Of a stretch of 64,000 nt of DNA, positions 53,009 through 62,278 are shown one piece after another (the first letter of the stretch is position 1; each line of letters begins with the position of its first letter). The position numbers were made by a program, and so were the translations under genes. The stretch lies in the NCBI RefSeq assembly GCF_002284575.1, contig NZ_NPKJ01000048.1:62001-126000 (forward strand). The letters are read 5' to 3'. The DNA is from Mesorhizobium temperatum. Its GTDB lineage: Bacteria > Pseudomonadota > Alphaproteobacteria > Rhizobiales > Rhizobiaceae. The notes under the pieces were generated by a model. It was not told where the DNA came from. It saw only the letters and a program-made list of their open reading frames with translations, and did no database searches.

Positions 53009-55942
53009 ATGACCCACGGACCGCTGCGCGGCGCCAATTCCGCACCGTCCCAACGGTCGCTTGCCGACACGCGCGCGCCCGATGAGGGCGATGGCGTCGA
53101 TACGTCGCCTGTCGTCTCCGACAGCATAGCCAAGACCACCTGCTACATGTGCGCCTGCCGCTGCGGCATCGACGTCCACATCAAGGATGGCAAGGTCCGC
53201 TACATCAACGGCAACAAGGACCATCCGGTCAATCGCGGCGTGCTGTGCGGCAAGGGCAGCGCCGGCATCATGCAGCATTACAGCCCGGCCCGGTTGAAGA
53301 AACCATTGCTGCGCACCGGTCCGCGCGGCTCGGGAGAGTTTCGCGAGATCGAGTGGGAGGAAGCATTTTCCATCGCGACGGAACGGCTTTCAAGGATACG
53401 CCGCACCGACCCGAAGAAACTCGCCTTCTTCACCGGGCGCGATCAGTCGCAATCGCTGACCGGCTGGTGGGCGAGCCAGTTCGGCACACCGAATTTCGCC
53501 GCCCATGGCGGATTCTGCTCGGTCAATATGGCGGCCGGCGGCCTCTATACGATCGGCGGCTCGTTCTGGGAGTTCGGCGAACCCGACTGGGACAACACCA
53601 AATACTTCATGCTGTTCGGCGTCGCCGAAGATCATGATTCCAATCCGATCAAGATCGGTCTCGGCAAGCTCAAGGCACGCGGCGCCAAGGTGGTTTCGAT
53701 CAATCCGTGCCGCACCGGCTACAACGCCATCGCCGATGACTGGATCGGCATCCGGCCCGGCACCGACGGCCTGTTCGTGTTTGCCCTCATCCATGAACTG
53801 CTGAAGGCCGGCCGCGTCGACCTCGATTATCTCTTGCGCTACACCAACGCCCATGTGCTCGTCATCCAAGAGCGGGATGCTGCCGACGATGGGCTGTTCG
53901 CACGCGACGGTAACGGCAATCCGCTGGCCTGGGACAGGGTGGCGAAAGTGCCCGTCAGCGCCACCGATGCCGACGCAAAGCCGGCGCTGACCGGTAGCTT
54001 CACAGTCGATGGCCGCCGTTGCGTGCCGGTCTTCCAGCTCGTCGCTGACCGCTATCTGGACGAGAGCTATTCTCCCGAAGCGGTCGCCGAACGCTGTGGC
54101 GTTCTCGCCGACACCATCCGCCGGATCGCCGCCGAATTGGCGCATATCGCTTTCGAGCAAGCAATTGAATTACCGATAGCGTGGACCGACTGGGCCGGCC
54201 GCCGGCACGAGACGATCAAGGGCCGGCCGGTGTCGATGCATGCGATGCGCGGCATCTCGGCCCATTCGAACGGTTTTCACACCTGCCGCGCCATCCACCT
54301 CCTCCAGGTACTTCTCGGCACGGTGGACGTGCCGGGCGGGTTTCGCTTCAAACCGCCCTATCCCCGGTCGGCGCCGCCGGGGCCGAAGCCGGCGGGCAAG
54401 GATGTCAGGCCGATGACGCCGCTCGAAGGCATGCCGCTCGGTTTCGTCTGCGGACCGGACGATCTGCTCGTCGATCACGCCGGCACGCCTGTTCGCATCG
54501 ACAAGGCATATTCATGGGACGCGCCGCTCGCCGCGCACGGCCTCATGCACACGGTCATCCGCAACGCCTGGGCCGGAGATCCCTACAAGATCGACGCGCT
54601 GATGATGTACATGTCCAACATGGCCTGGAACTCGTCGATGAACACCGTCGAGACGATGGCGATGCTGACCGACAGCGACGAGGCCGGAAATTACAAGATC
54701 CCCTTCATCATCTATTCCGACGCCTATTATTCCGAGACCGTGCCGTTCGCCGATCTCGTGCTTCCCGACACCACCTATCTCGAAAGGCATGACTGCATCA
54801 GCCTGCTCGATCGGCCGATCAGCCATGCCGACGGCCCAGGCGACGCCATCCGCCATCCCGTCGTCGAGCCGGACCGCGACGTCCGTCCGTTCCAGACGGT
54901 GCTGATCGAGCTCGGCGCGCGGCTCGGCCTGCCCGGCTTCGTCGACGACGACGGCTCGGCCAAATACCGCGACTACGCCGATTACATCGTCAATCATGAG
55001 CGCACGCCGGGCATCGGCCCGCTCGCCGGCTGGCGCGGCAAGGACGGAACCTCGATCGGCAAGGGCGAGGCCTATCCTGATCAGCTTCAGCGCTACATCG
55101 ACAATGGCGGCTTCTGGCATCAGGATTTCGCCGCCGACCAGCGCTACTACAAGATGGCCAACCGCTCCTATCTCGACTTCGCCGAGAGCATGGGCTTCAT
55201 CCCGAAAGCCGAGCCGATTGTGTTCCAGCTCTATTCCGAGCCAATCCAGCGCTTTCGCCTCGCCGCGCGCGGCCATGGCCGGGTGCTGCCGCCGGAAGCC
55301 GAGCGCAGCCGTATCGAGACCTATATGGACCCGCTGCCGTTCTGGTACGCTCCCTTCGAGGAGGCGGCTGTCGACACAGAAAAATACCCACTGCATGCGC
55401 TGACGCAGCGGCCAATGCACATGTATCATTCCTGGGGCTCGCAGAACGCCTGGCTCAGGCAGATCACCAGCCAGAACCGGTTGTTCGTGCACAATCGGAC
55501 CGCCGCCGGCCTCGGCCTTGTCGATGACGACTGGGTGTGGATCGAGAGCATCAACGGCAAGGTCAAGGGACAGATCAAGCTGGTTGATGGCGTTAACGCC
55601 GACACGGTGTGGACCTGGAACGCCATCGGCAAGCGGCGCGGCAGCTGGGGGCTGAAGGATGACGCCGCCGAATCCAACCGCGGCTTCCTGCTCAACCATA
55701 TCATCGGCGACCAGACCTCTGCCGATGCGAACGGCAAGCGCTATTCGAATTCCGACCCGGTCACCGGCCAGGCGGCATGGTTCGACCTGCGCGTCCGCAT
55801 CGTCAGATGCGCGGCTGAAGAAGCCGGCTTCACCGAGCCGCAGTTCGAGCGCTTCCGGCAACCGCCGCATTTCGAACCCTCGCCCGACAAGCTCAGTTTC
55901 GGCGCCGAGTTTCGCCGGGAAAGAGAAGCCGCCAGACCATGA
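53009..55942 (+). CDS. soeA: Molybdopterin oxidoreductase, SoeA-like sulfite dehydrogenase catalytic subunit
   Basis: A 977-residue catalytic subunit of the DMSO-reductase superfamily. The N-terminal 4Fe-4S motif is CYMCACRCGIDVHI followed by NRGVLCGKG. The likely molybdenum ligand cysteine is in AAHGGFCSVNMAAGG. Pterin-binding segments follow (VSINPCRTGYNAIADDWIGI, VLPDTTYLERHD), and the C-terminal domain contains HALTQRPMHMYHSWGSQNAW. There is no twin-arginine signal, so it is cytoplasmic like SoeA and unlike PsrA/PhsA or DmsA. With soeB and soeC downstream it would oxidise sulfite to sulfate into the quinone pool. A different thiosulfate or polysulfide activity cannot be excluded. ATG 53009. 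Confidence 0.82.
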   Translation: MTHGPLRGANSAPSQRSLADTRAPDEGDGVDTSPVVSDSIAKTTCYMCACRCGIDVHIKDGKVRYINGNKDHPVNRGVLCGKGSAGIMQHYSPARLKKPLLRTGPRGSGEFREIEWEEAFSIATERLSRIRRTDPKKLAFFTGRDQSQSLTGWWASQFGTPNFAAHGGFCSVNMAAGGLYTIGGSFWEFGEPDWDNTKYFMLFGVAEDHDSNPIKIGLGKLKARGAKVVSINPCRTGYNAIADDWIGIRPGTDGLFVFALIHELLKAGRVDLDYLLRYTNAHVLVIQERDAADDGLFARDGNGNPLAWDRVAKVPVSATDADAKPALTGSFTVDGRRCVPVFQLVADRYLDESYSPEAVAERCGVLADTIRRIAAELAHIAFEQAIELPIAWTDWAGRRHETIKGRPVSMHAMRGISAHSNGFHTCRAIHLLQVLLGTVDVPGGFRFKPPYPRSAPPGPKPAGKDVRPMTPLEGMPLGFVCGPDDLLVDHAGTPVRIDKAYSWDAPLAAHGLMHTVIRNAWAGDPYKIDALMMYMSNMAWNSSMNTVETMAMLTDSDEAGNYKIPFIIYSDAYYSETVPFADLVLPDTTYLERHDCISLLDRPISHADGPGDAIRHPVVEPDRDVRPFQTVLIELGARLGLPGFVDDDGSAKYRDYADYIVNHERTPGIGPLAGWRGKDGTSIGKGEAYPDQLQRYIDNGGFWHQDFAADQRYYKMANRSYLDFAESMGFIPKAEPIVFQLYSEPIQRFRLAARGHGRVLPPEAERSRIETYMDPLPFWYAPFEEAAVDTEKYPLHALTQRPMHMYHSWGSQNAWLRQITSQNRLFVHNRTAAGLGLVDDDWVWIESINGKVKGQIKLVDGVNADTVWTWNAIGKRRGSWGLKDDAAESNRGFLLNHIIGDQTSADANGKRYSNSDPVTGQAAWFDLRVRIVRCAAEEAGFTEPQFERFRQPPHFEPSPDKLSFGAEFRREREAARP

Positions 55943-56673
55943 CCTGTCTCCCCGCCCATACCGACAAAAAGCTCGGCCTCGTCATCGACCTTGACACCTG
56001 CGTCGGTTGCCAGGCCTGCGTTACCGCCTGCAAGGAATGGAACACCGGCGGTCACATGGCGCCGCTGACCGACATCGATCCCTATGGCGGCGATGTCGAC
56101 GGGGTCTGGTTCAACCGCGTGCACAGCTATGAGCACATCACGGAGATAGGCGGGCGCACGGTCAATTTCCCACGCTCCTGCCTGCATTGCGAGACGCCGG
56201 CCTGCGTCACCGTCTGCCCGACCGGAGCCTCCTACAAACGAGCCTCGGACGGCATCGTGCTGGTCGACGAGGACAAGTGCATCGGCTGCAAATTGTGCAG
56301 CTGGGCCTGCCCCTATGGCGCCCGCGAATTCGACACCGATGTCGGCGTGATGAAGAAATGTACGTTGTGCGTCGACCGCATCTATAACGACAATCTGGCG
56401 GAAGAAGACCGGGTGCCGGCCTGCGTCGCTGCCTGTCCAACCAGCGCGCGGCATTTCGGCGATCTCGGCGACCCGGCGTCGGCGATCTCGCAACTGGTAG
56501 CCGAGCGCGGCGGCGTCGACCTGATGCCCGAACTCGGCTATCAGCCGACCAACAAATACCTGCCGCCGCGCGCCCACACGCAGCGCGCCGCATCGGTGCC
56601 GGCGCCGGTGCTCGAGCCGGTGCGGGCCGAAGGCGGTTTCCTCGGCTGGGTCGACCGCATGCTTTCGCACTGA
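55939..56673 (+). CDS. soeB: 4Fe-4S electron-transfer subunit, SoeB-like
   Basis: A 244-residue DmsB-type ferredoxin subunit with four cysteine clusters. The first two are CVGCQACVTACKEWN and CLHCETPACVTVCPTGA. The last two are CIGCKLCSWACPYGARE, and CTLCVDRI with CVAACPTSARHFGDL. These bind four cubanes that carry electrons between the molybdenum subunit and the membrane anchor. It overlaps soeA by four bases (ATGA) and is followed 11 bases later by soeC. The absence of a signal peptide again points to the cytoplasmic face. Confidence 0.9.
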   Translation: MTCLPAHTDKKLGLVIDLDTCVGCQACVTACKEWNTGGHMAPLTDIDPYGGDVDGVWFNRVHSYEHITEIGGRTVNFPRSCLHCETPACVTVCPTGASYKRASDGIVLVDEDKCIGCKLCSWACPYGAREFDTDVGVMKKCTLCVDRIYNDNLAEEDRVPACVAACPTSARHFGDLGDPASAISQLVAERGGVDLMPELGYQPTNKYLPPRAHTQRAASVPAPVLEPVRAEGGFLGWVDRMLSH

Positions 56674-56684
56674 CCAGCGCCTCC

Positions 56685-57620
56685 ATGCATCCAGCCTTCT
56701 CCGTCGTCTTTTTCACCACTGCCACGGGCGCCGGTTACGGCCTGCTCGCGTTGCTCGGCGTGCTGGCCGGACTAGGGTTCGTCCCGCCAAATTTCTGGCT
56801 CAGCCTCGTCGGCATGGGGCTGGCGCTCGGCCTGATCTCGGCCGGCCTGCTGTCGTCGGCCGGCCACCTCGGCCGGCCCGAACGCGCCTGGCGCGCGTTT
56901 TCGCAATGGCGAAGCTCATGGTTGTCGCGCGAAGGCATTGCGTCGGTTGCGACCTTCGTGCCGGCGGGGTTGTTCGCCATAGGCTGGGTGGTCCTCGGTC
57001 GCACGAACGGCTGGGTGGCTGTCGCCGGGCTGCTGGCTGCGGTCGGCGCGGTCGTCACCGTCTGCACCACCGGCATGATTTACGCGTCGCTGAAGCCGAT
57101 CGCCCAGTGGCACAGCCGCTTCACTCTGCCCGGCTATCTGATTTATTCGGCGATGAGCGGCAGCGTGCTTCTCAACGCGCTGCTGCAGGGTTTCGCCCTC
57201 GGCTCGACCATCCTTCTGGCAGCTTGCGTGCTGCTGACGTTGCTCGGCTGGGGCTGGAAGCTGGCAACCTGGCGATACAATGACAGGCTGGAAATCCCGA
57301 CCAACGCCAACACCGCGACCGGGCTTGCCGGCGGTACGGTGCGGTCGCTGGAATGGCCGCACACCGAGGAAAACTATCTGCTCAAGGAGATGGGCTTTCG
57401 CGTCGCGCGCAAGCATAAGGCGCGACTGCGCCAGATCACGCAAGTGCTGGCCTTCGCCTCGCCTGTTTTGCTGCTGGTTGCCGTGTTCGCCTTGCCATGG
57501 CCCTACGCGGCGGTGCTGTCGACACTCGCCGCAATCGTCCAATTCGCCGGCATGCTGGTCGAACGCTGGCTGTTCTTCGCCGAGGCGAAGCACACCGTCA
57601 CCCTCTACTATGGCAGGTAG
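56685..57620 (+). CDS. soeC: DmsC-type membrane anchor, SoeC-like
   Basis: A 311-residue polytopic membrane protein with about eight helices. The N-terminus MHPAFSVVFFTTATGAGYGL is diagnostic of the DmsC/SoeC anchor family. It anchors the SoeAB complex and transfers electrons to quinone. Other conserved parts are AGLLSSAGHLGRPERAWRAF, SWLSREGIASVATF and MIYASLKPIAQWHSRFT. The operon ends here; the next gene is convergent after only six bases. Confidence 0.9.
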   Translation: MHPAFSVVFFTTATGAGYGLLALLGVLAGLGFVPPNFWLSLVGMGLALGLISAGLLSSAGHLGRPERAWRAFSQWRSSWLSREGIASVATFVPAGLFAIGWVVLGRTNGWVAVAGLLAAVGAVVTVCTTGMIYASLKPIAQWHSRFTLPGYLIYSAMSGSVLLNALLQGFALGSTILLAACVLLTLLGWGWKLATWRYNDRLEIPTNANTATGLAGGTVRSLEWPHTEENYLLKEMGFRVARKHKARLRQITQVLAFASPVLLLVAVFALPWPYAAVLSTLAAIVQFAGMLVERWLFFAEAKHTVTLYYGR

Positions 57621-57626
57621 AGCAGC

Positions 57627-58343
57627 TCAGCCCGGCCTGAGCATCGAGCGGGAAATCGCGAAGATGCGCTCAGCGCCGAGCATATAGGCCATCAGCGTTT
57701 CGCGGCGGAACAGCCCGGCATAGGCGCGGTCGAGCACATTAAGCGAGCCGGTATAGGCGCCGAAAGCCGGCATGATCATGCGGCCGCCGTCACCGGCAAA
57801 GCAGCGCCGCCGCACTGAGCGGCCTTGCTGCACGATGCGGGCGCAAGGGTGCAGATGGCCTGATATTTCGCCTTCCACTCTCACTGCCGAAGGCTCATGC
57901 CGGAATACCAGAGCGCCGATGGCCAGCTCGCGCACCGTCTCGCCAGGCAGGTCGGCCGGCGCGTCCGGATCATGGTTGCCGGCAACCCAGAACCAGTCGC
58001 GGCCGGCCATCAGTCCTTCCAGGCGTTCGCGAAAGCTTGAGTGCATGCGCGCCGCGCCGCCACCATCATGAAAGCTGTCGCCCAGGCTGATGACGATCGC
58101 CGGCTGATAATCGGCAATCACCGCCTGCAGCCGGAGCAATGTCGCACCCGTGTCATAGGGGGGGATCAACGTGCCGCGCCGTGCCAGCGACGAACCCTTT
58201 TCCAGATGCAGGTCGGAGACAGTCAGCAGCCGAAGCTCGGGAAAATAAAGCACGCCGCGCCGATCGCAGATCGCGCGCTCGCCGGCGATGCCGATAGAGT
58301 CGGCGCCCGCCAGGGGCAAAGTCGTGGCCAGCACGCGCGTCAT
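57627..58343 (-). CDS. pdeM: Ligase-associated DNA-damage-response endonuclease PdeM
   Basis: A 238-residue calcineurin-like metallophosphoesterase. Metal ligands are visible in VSDLHLEKGSS, ISLGDSFHDGGG, VAGNHDPDAP and ISGHLHPCARI. PdeM proteins are encoded next to Lhr-like helicases in a DNA repair set that in many bacteria also includes an ATP-dependent ligase and an exonuclease. Here the start overlaps the helicase stop by four bases. No ligase gene is in the window. Its substrate is presumed to be DNA with abnormal ends. Confidence 0.92.
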   Translation of the reverse strand: MTRVLATTLPLAGADSIGIAGERAICDRRGVLYFPELRLLTVSDLHLEKGSSLARRGTLIPPYDTGATLLRLQAVIADYQPAIVISLGDSFHDGGGAARMHSSFRERLEGLMAGRDWFWVAGNHDPDAPADLPGETVRELAIGALVFRHEPSAVRVEGEISGHLHPCARIVQQGRSVRRRCFAGDGGRMIMPAFGAYTGSLNVLDRAYAGLFRRETLMAYMLGAERIFAISRSMLRPG

Positions 58344-60862
58344 TGCGTCCCCATGGCCTCCTCGACCAGCGTTGCCGCATCCATCAGCAGCGTATCATCG
58401 GCCTCGCCATGCACCGGCATCTTGCCGATCTCGAGCATGATCGGCACGGCGAGCGGCGAGATCTGCTCAAGGTGCTTATGCACGATTCGTCCCTGGATAC
58501 GCGAGAGCATCTCGGCAAGTCTGCTGACATCCAGCAGACCCGTGGCCGCATCGGCACGCGTCGCCTGCAACAGGATGTGATCGGGCTCATGGCTGCGCAG
58601 AACGTCGTAGATGAGGTCGGTCGACACGATGACCTGACGGCCGCTCTTCTCCTGGCCCGGATGACGTTTTTCGATCAGTCCCGAGATAAGCGCGCAATTG
58701 CGGAAAGTGCGCTTCAAGAGCCAGCTGCCGGCCAGCCAGGCTTCGAGATCGTCGCCCAGCATATCCTGGTCGAAAAGCGCGGCCAGCGACGGTTTCTTCG
58801 CCCTGAACATCCTGCCCATATCGGCCAGCGACCATATGGCAAGTGCATAGTCGGTGGCGACGAAGCCGAGCGGCCTGGCTCCCGCCCTGTCGAGCCGGCG
58901 GGTGAGCAGCATGCCGAGCGTCTGGTGCGCCAGCCTGCCCTCGAACGGATAGGCCACCAGATAGTGCCGGTTGCCGCGCGGAAAGGTCTCGATCAGCAGG
59001 TCGTCGCGTTTCGGCAGCACCGATTTGTCGGCCTGGAAGCGCAGCCAGTCGGCGACCTGCTCCGGCAGCTTCTTCCATCGCTGCGGGTCATCCAGCATGA
59101 TGCGGACCTGTTCGGCGAGGTAGGTCGAAAGCGGGAATTTGCCGCCGCCATAATAAGGCACCTTGGCGTCGCTGCCGGGCGCATTCGAGACGAAGCACTC
59201 ATTCTCGCGGATACCTTCGAAGCGCAGCACCTTGCCGGCGAACATGAAGGTATCGCCATGCGTCAGCGTTTCGAGGAAGGCCTCCTCGATCTTGCCGAGA
59301 ACGCGGCCGCCGCGCGACGCGGACCCCTTGCTGCCGGCCTGGACGTAACGCACGTTGAGCGCCGGCACCTCGATGATGGTGCCGACATTCAGCCGGTATT
59401 GCTGGGCAATGCGAGGATTGGACACGCGCCACAGCCCGTCCTTGTTCAGGCGGATACGGGCGTAGCGCTCATAGTTCTTCAGCGCATAGCCGCCGGTGGC
59501 GACGAAATCGATGACGCGATCGAATGTCGGCCGATCGAGGCTGGTATAAGGTGCAGCTGTTCGCACTTCCTCGAACAAGGTATCGGCAAGGAATGGCGCG
59601 CCGCAAGCGCAACCCAGCACATGCTGCGCCAGCACGTCGAGCCCGCCATTGACCAGTGGCGGTGTATCCTGGGCGCCGAGATAATTGGCGTCGAGCGCCG
59701 CCCGGCATTCCAGCACCTCGAAGCGGTTGGCGGGGATCAGGATGGCCTTCGAAGGCTCGTCCATGCGGTGGTTGGCGCGGCCGATACGCTGCGCCAGCCG
59801 GCTCGCGCCCTTCGGCGCGCCGACATGCACGACCAGATCGACGTCGCCCCAGTCGATGCCGAGATCGAGCGTCGAAGTGGCGACAATGGCGCGCAAGGTA
59901 TTCTCGCCCATCGCTTTCTCGACGCGCCGGCGCTGGGCGACATCGAGCGAGCCGTGATGCAGCGCGATCGGCAAGGTGTCCTCATTGACCCGCCACAATT
60001 CCTGAAACAACAGCTCGGCCTGGCTGCGCGTGTTGACGAACAGCAGGGTCGTCTTGTGTCGCTTGATCTCGCCGTAGATCTCCGGTGTCGCGTAGCGGGC
60101 CGAATGTCCGGCCCACGGCACGCGCTCCTCCGAATCGAGAATGGAGATCTCCGGCTTGGCGCCGCCGGTCACGACAATCAATTCGGCCATACCGCCGGGT
60201 GGGTTCTGGCTGACCAGCCAGCGGCGCAATTCATCGGGCTCGGCGACCGTCGCGGATAGGCCGATCGTCTGCAAGCCGGGAACAAAGGATCGCAGCCGGG
60301 CCAGACCGAGCGACAGGAGATGCCCGCGCTTCGACGTCACCAAAGAATGCAATTCGTCGAGCACGACGTAGTGCAGGTCCTCGAAGAAGCGCCCGGCGTC
60401 GGGCGCGGCAATCAGCAGCGCCAGTTGCTCGGGCGTGGTCAGGAGGATGTCGGGCGGCGTCAACTTCTGCCGCTGGCGCTTATGCGCGGGCGTGTCGCCG
60501 GTGCGCGTCTCGATGGTGACAGGCAGGCCGATCTCTTCGACCGGCTTGCCGAGATTGCGCTCGATATCGACCGCCAGCGCCTTCAGCGGCGAGATGTAGA
60601 GCGTATGGATGCCGCGACGCGCCTGCCCCGGCCTTCTCCTTGGCCGGCCGGCCAGCTCGGTTAATGAAGGCAGAAACCCGGCCAGCGTCTTGCCGGCACC
60701 GGTCGGCGCGATCAGCAGCACCGATTGTCCGGCTTGGGCGATCGCCAGCAATTCGATCTGATGCGCGCGCGGCGACCAGCCCTTTTCCGCAAACCATTTG
60801 AGGAATGGCTCGGGCAAGTGAACGGCGGCATTCTGTTCGGCGAGACGCGGCTGCTCTGTCAC
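58340..60862 (-). CDS. Ligase-associated DEXH-box helicase (Lhr-like)
   Basis: An SF2 DNA helicase of about 840 residues. Motifs are Walker A LIAPTGAGKTLAGFLPSL, DEXH box VVLDELHSLVTSKRGH, motif III LSATVAEPDELR, motif IV TLLFVNTRSQAELLFQELW, motif V ATSTLDLGIDWGDVDLVV, and motif VI RLAQRIGRANHRMDE. An Lhr-type winged-helix and C-terminal domain follow. I choose GTG 60862 (TEQPRLAEQNAAVHLPEP). The ATG at 60943 lies inside a dispersed hairpin repeat and adds unrelated residues. It forms an operon with pdeM and probably acts in DNA repair. Confidence 0.93.
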   Translation of the reverse strand: MTEQPRLAEQNAAVHLPEPFLKWFAEKGWSPRAHQIELLAIAQAGQSVLLIAPTGAGKTLAGFLPSLTELAGRPRRRPGQARRGIHTLYISPLKALAVDIERNLGKPVEEIGLPVTIETRTGDTPAHKRQRQKLTPPDILLTTPEQLALLIAAPDAGRFFEDLHYVVLDELHSLVTSKRGHLLSLGLARLRSFVPGLQTIGLSATVAEPDELRRWLVSQNPPGGMAELIVVTGGAKPEISILDSEERVPWAGHSARYATPEIYGEIKRHKTTLLFVNTRSQAELLFQELWRVNEDTLPIALHHGSLDVAQRRRVEKAMGENTLRAIVATSTLDLGIDWGDVDLVVHVGAPKGASRLAQRIGRANHRMDEPSKAILIPANRFEVLECRAALDANYLGAQDTPPLVNGGLDVLAQHVLGCACGAPFLADTLFEEVRTAAPYTSLDRPTFDRVIDFVATGGYALKNYERYARIRLNKDGLWRVSNPRIAQQYRLNVGTIIEVPALNVRYVQAGSKGSASRGGRVLGKIEEAFLETLTHGDTFMFAGKVLRFEGIRENECFVSNAPGSDAKVPYYGGGKFPLSTYLAEQVRIMLDDPQRWKKLPEQVADWLRFQADKSVLPKRDDLLIETFPRGNRHYLVAYPFEGRLAHQTLGMLLTRRLDRAGARPLGFVATDYALAIWSLADMGRMFRAKKPSLAALFDQDMLGDDLEAWLAGSWLLKRTFRNCALISGLIEKRHPGQEKSGRQVIVSTDLIYDVLRSHEPDHILLQATRADAATGLLDVSRLAEMLSRIQGRIVHKHLEQISPLAVPIMLEIGKMPVHGEADDTLLMDAATLVEEAMGTQ

Positions 60863-60930
60863 CCGCCAGAGGTAGCGCGGCGGCGCGCGATCGCCAAGCC
60901 GAATCGGAACAAAAGGTGATCGAGCATCTT

Positions 60931-60953
60931 CCTTCTCCCACAAGGGGAGAAGG
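60931..60953. repeat. 23-bp hairpin repeat, second copy
   Basis: CCTTCTCCC-acaa-GGGGAGAAGG is identical to 14902-14924. It lies between the NlpC/P60 gene and the helicase gene, both on the minus strand, and can form a strong hairpin in the transcript. Confidence 0.75.
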
Positions 60954-60966
60954 ACAGGCGCTTACA

Positions 60967-61827
60967 TTACGGCCGCCGGAACCCTGTCGGACCGCCATAG
61001 AGATAGCCGATACGGGCGATGGCTTCCTTGAACCCTTCACGCGAGACCAGCATGGTGTGGCCGTTGGCGTGGATTATGGTCTCCGGATCGGTCATGATCG
61101 CAACATGGCCTTTCCAGAACACCAGGTCGCCGCGCCGCAACTCAGCAAAATCCGGCCCAGCTTCGAGCGGCTCACCGATGGTCGCCGCCTGCATGTCGGA
61201 ATCGCGCAGCACTTGCCTGCCGGCCATGTGCATCGCCAGTTGCACGAGACCGGAGCAATCGATGCCGAAGCCGGAGGCGCCACCCCACAGATAGGGCGTG
61301 CCGAGAAAGGTTTCCGCGACCGCGACGTAGTCGGCAGCCGGCTCTCCGACAGGCCTGAGATGGCCCGATATGACCGCCTCGCCGGACGGCAGCAGCGCAT
61401 AATGCGTGCCGCGCGTTTCGGCCGCGCCCGCCACCGTCACCGCCGATCCCATCGACAGCCACCCACTCAGCGGAAGCCGCAAATCCGGTCCGGGATAGAG
61501 GAAAGTGCGCGGCACGGAGACGACATGGGTTGGCGCATGGTCCCGCGCGCTTAGCACGGTGTCGGCGACATAGCCGACATAGCCGTCGCGTTCGGCCTGG
61601 AGCCAGGCCCAGCCCTCAACGTCTTCGAAGACGAGGACATCGTCGCCGAACAGAAGCTGCGTGTTGACGCCGGCATCCGCGCTCGGCGCCTTGCGGACAT
61701 CGGCAACGGAAGCGGCGATACGCGCTGGCCGCCCGGCGACAAAGCGATCGGCGGCGACCTCACCTTTCAGCCTGGCATCGGCGAGATCGGAACGGAAGGC
61801 GTGAAGGCGGGCATCCCTGGCGGTCAA
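60967..61827 (-). CDS. NlpC/P60 family peptidase (C40)
   Basis: A 286-residue cell-wall peptidase of the type cleaving gamma-D-glutamyl-diamino-acid bonds in muropeptides. Two SH3-like N-terminal domains (SVADVRKAPSADAGVNTQLL and GWAWLQAERDGYVGYVADTV) precede the catalytic domain. That domain has the active cysteine in GIDCSGLVQLAMHMAGRQVL, the histidine in KGHVAIMTDPETIIHANGHT, and the substrate-shaping YLWGGASGFG. No signal peptide is apparent, which suits recycling of imported peptides in the cytoplasm. TTG 61827 is the apparent start. A leucyl aminopeptidase is encoded upstream on the same strand. Confidence 0.9.
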   Translation of the reverse strand: MTARDARLHAFRSDLADARLKGEVAADRFVAGRPARIAASVADVRKAPSADAGVNTQLLFGDDVLVFEDVEGWAWLQAERDGYVGYVADTVLSARDHAPTHVVSVPRTFLYPGPDLRLPLSGWLSMGSAVTVAGAAETRGTHYALLPSGEAVISGHLRPVGEPAADYVAVAETFLGTPYLWGGASGFGIDCSGLVQLAMHMAGRQVLRDSDMQAATIGEPLEAGPDFAELRRGDLVFWKGHVAIMTDPETIIHANGHTMLVSREGFKEAIARIGYLYGGPTGFRRP

Positions 61828-61857
61828 ATCGGCAACTCGTTCAGAAGGGCGTTTCGG

Positions 61858-62208
61858 TCAGATGGGCAATTCCTGGGCTCTGGCAATGATAACATCGCCG
61901 AAGCGCTCGACAAAGAGAGCACCCTCTACGGTTCGCTTGACTAGCACGTTGCGCTTGTCGAGCTCATCGCGATGGCGCGACACCAGCTTCATCGCGCCCA
62001 TTGTGTCGAGCGCGCGGGTGATGACCGGCTTGGTGACATTGAGGCGGGCGGCGAGCCCGCGCACCGTATGCGGCGGCGGATCGAGATAGATGGTGAACAG
62101 GATCGCCGTCTGGCGCATGGTGAGGTCCGGTGCGTCGTCGCGCACCTGAGACAGCATCACCTGCTGCCACAGTCGCAAGGCCTGGCTCGGGCGCATCGAA
62201 ATCGACAT
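61858..62208 (-). CDS. MarR family transcriptional regulator
   Basis: A 116-residue winged-helix regulator: LTMRQTAILFTIYLDPPPHT, the recognition helix region VRGLAARLNVTKPVITRALD, and the wing SRHRDELDKRNVLVKRT. It is shorter than most MarR proteins, whose dimerisation helices lie at both ends, but the core is complete. It sits between the aminopeptidase and NlpC/P60 genes on the same strand, 30 bases before the latter. It may control this peptide-processing group; the ligand is unknown. Confidence 0.88.
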   Translation of the reverse strand: MSISMRPSQALRLWQQVMLSQVRDDAPDLTMRQTAILFTIYLDPPPHTVRGLAARLNVTKPVITRALDTMGAMKLVSRHRDELDKRNVLVKRTVEGALFVERFGDVIIARAQELPI

Positions 62209-62278
62209 CCGGCCAGCATGACGGAAAATTGTTTCGGTTCCGTTTCAGTCTCGATACCTTCCTGTCGGACCGCTAGCG

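Noticed and set aside
54512..55870. 452-codon minus-strand frame opposite soeA
   Set aside because: The plus strand encodes a complete molybdopterin subunit; the opposite frame has no domain features.
58343..60259. Long plus-strand open frame opposite the Lhr-like helicase
   Set aside because: It lies wholly antisense to a gene with all SF2 helicase motifs, has His/Arg/Gln-rich composition and no domain pattern; it is a GC-driven shadow frame.
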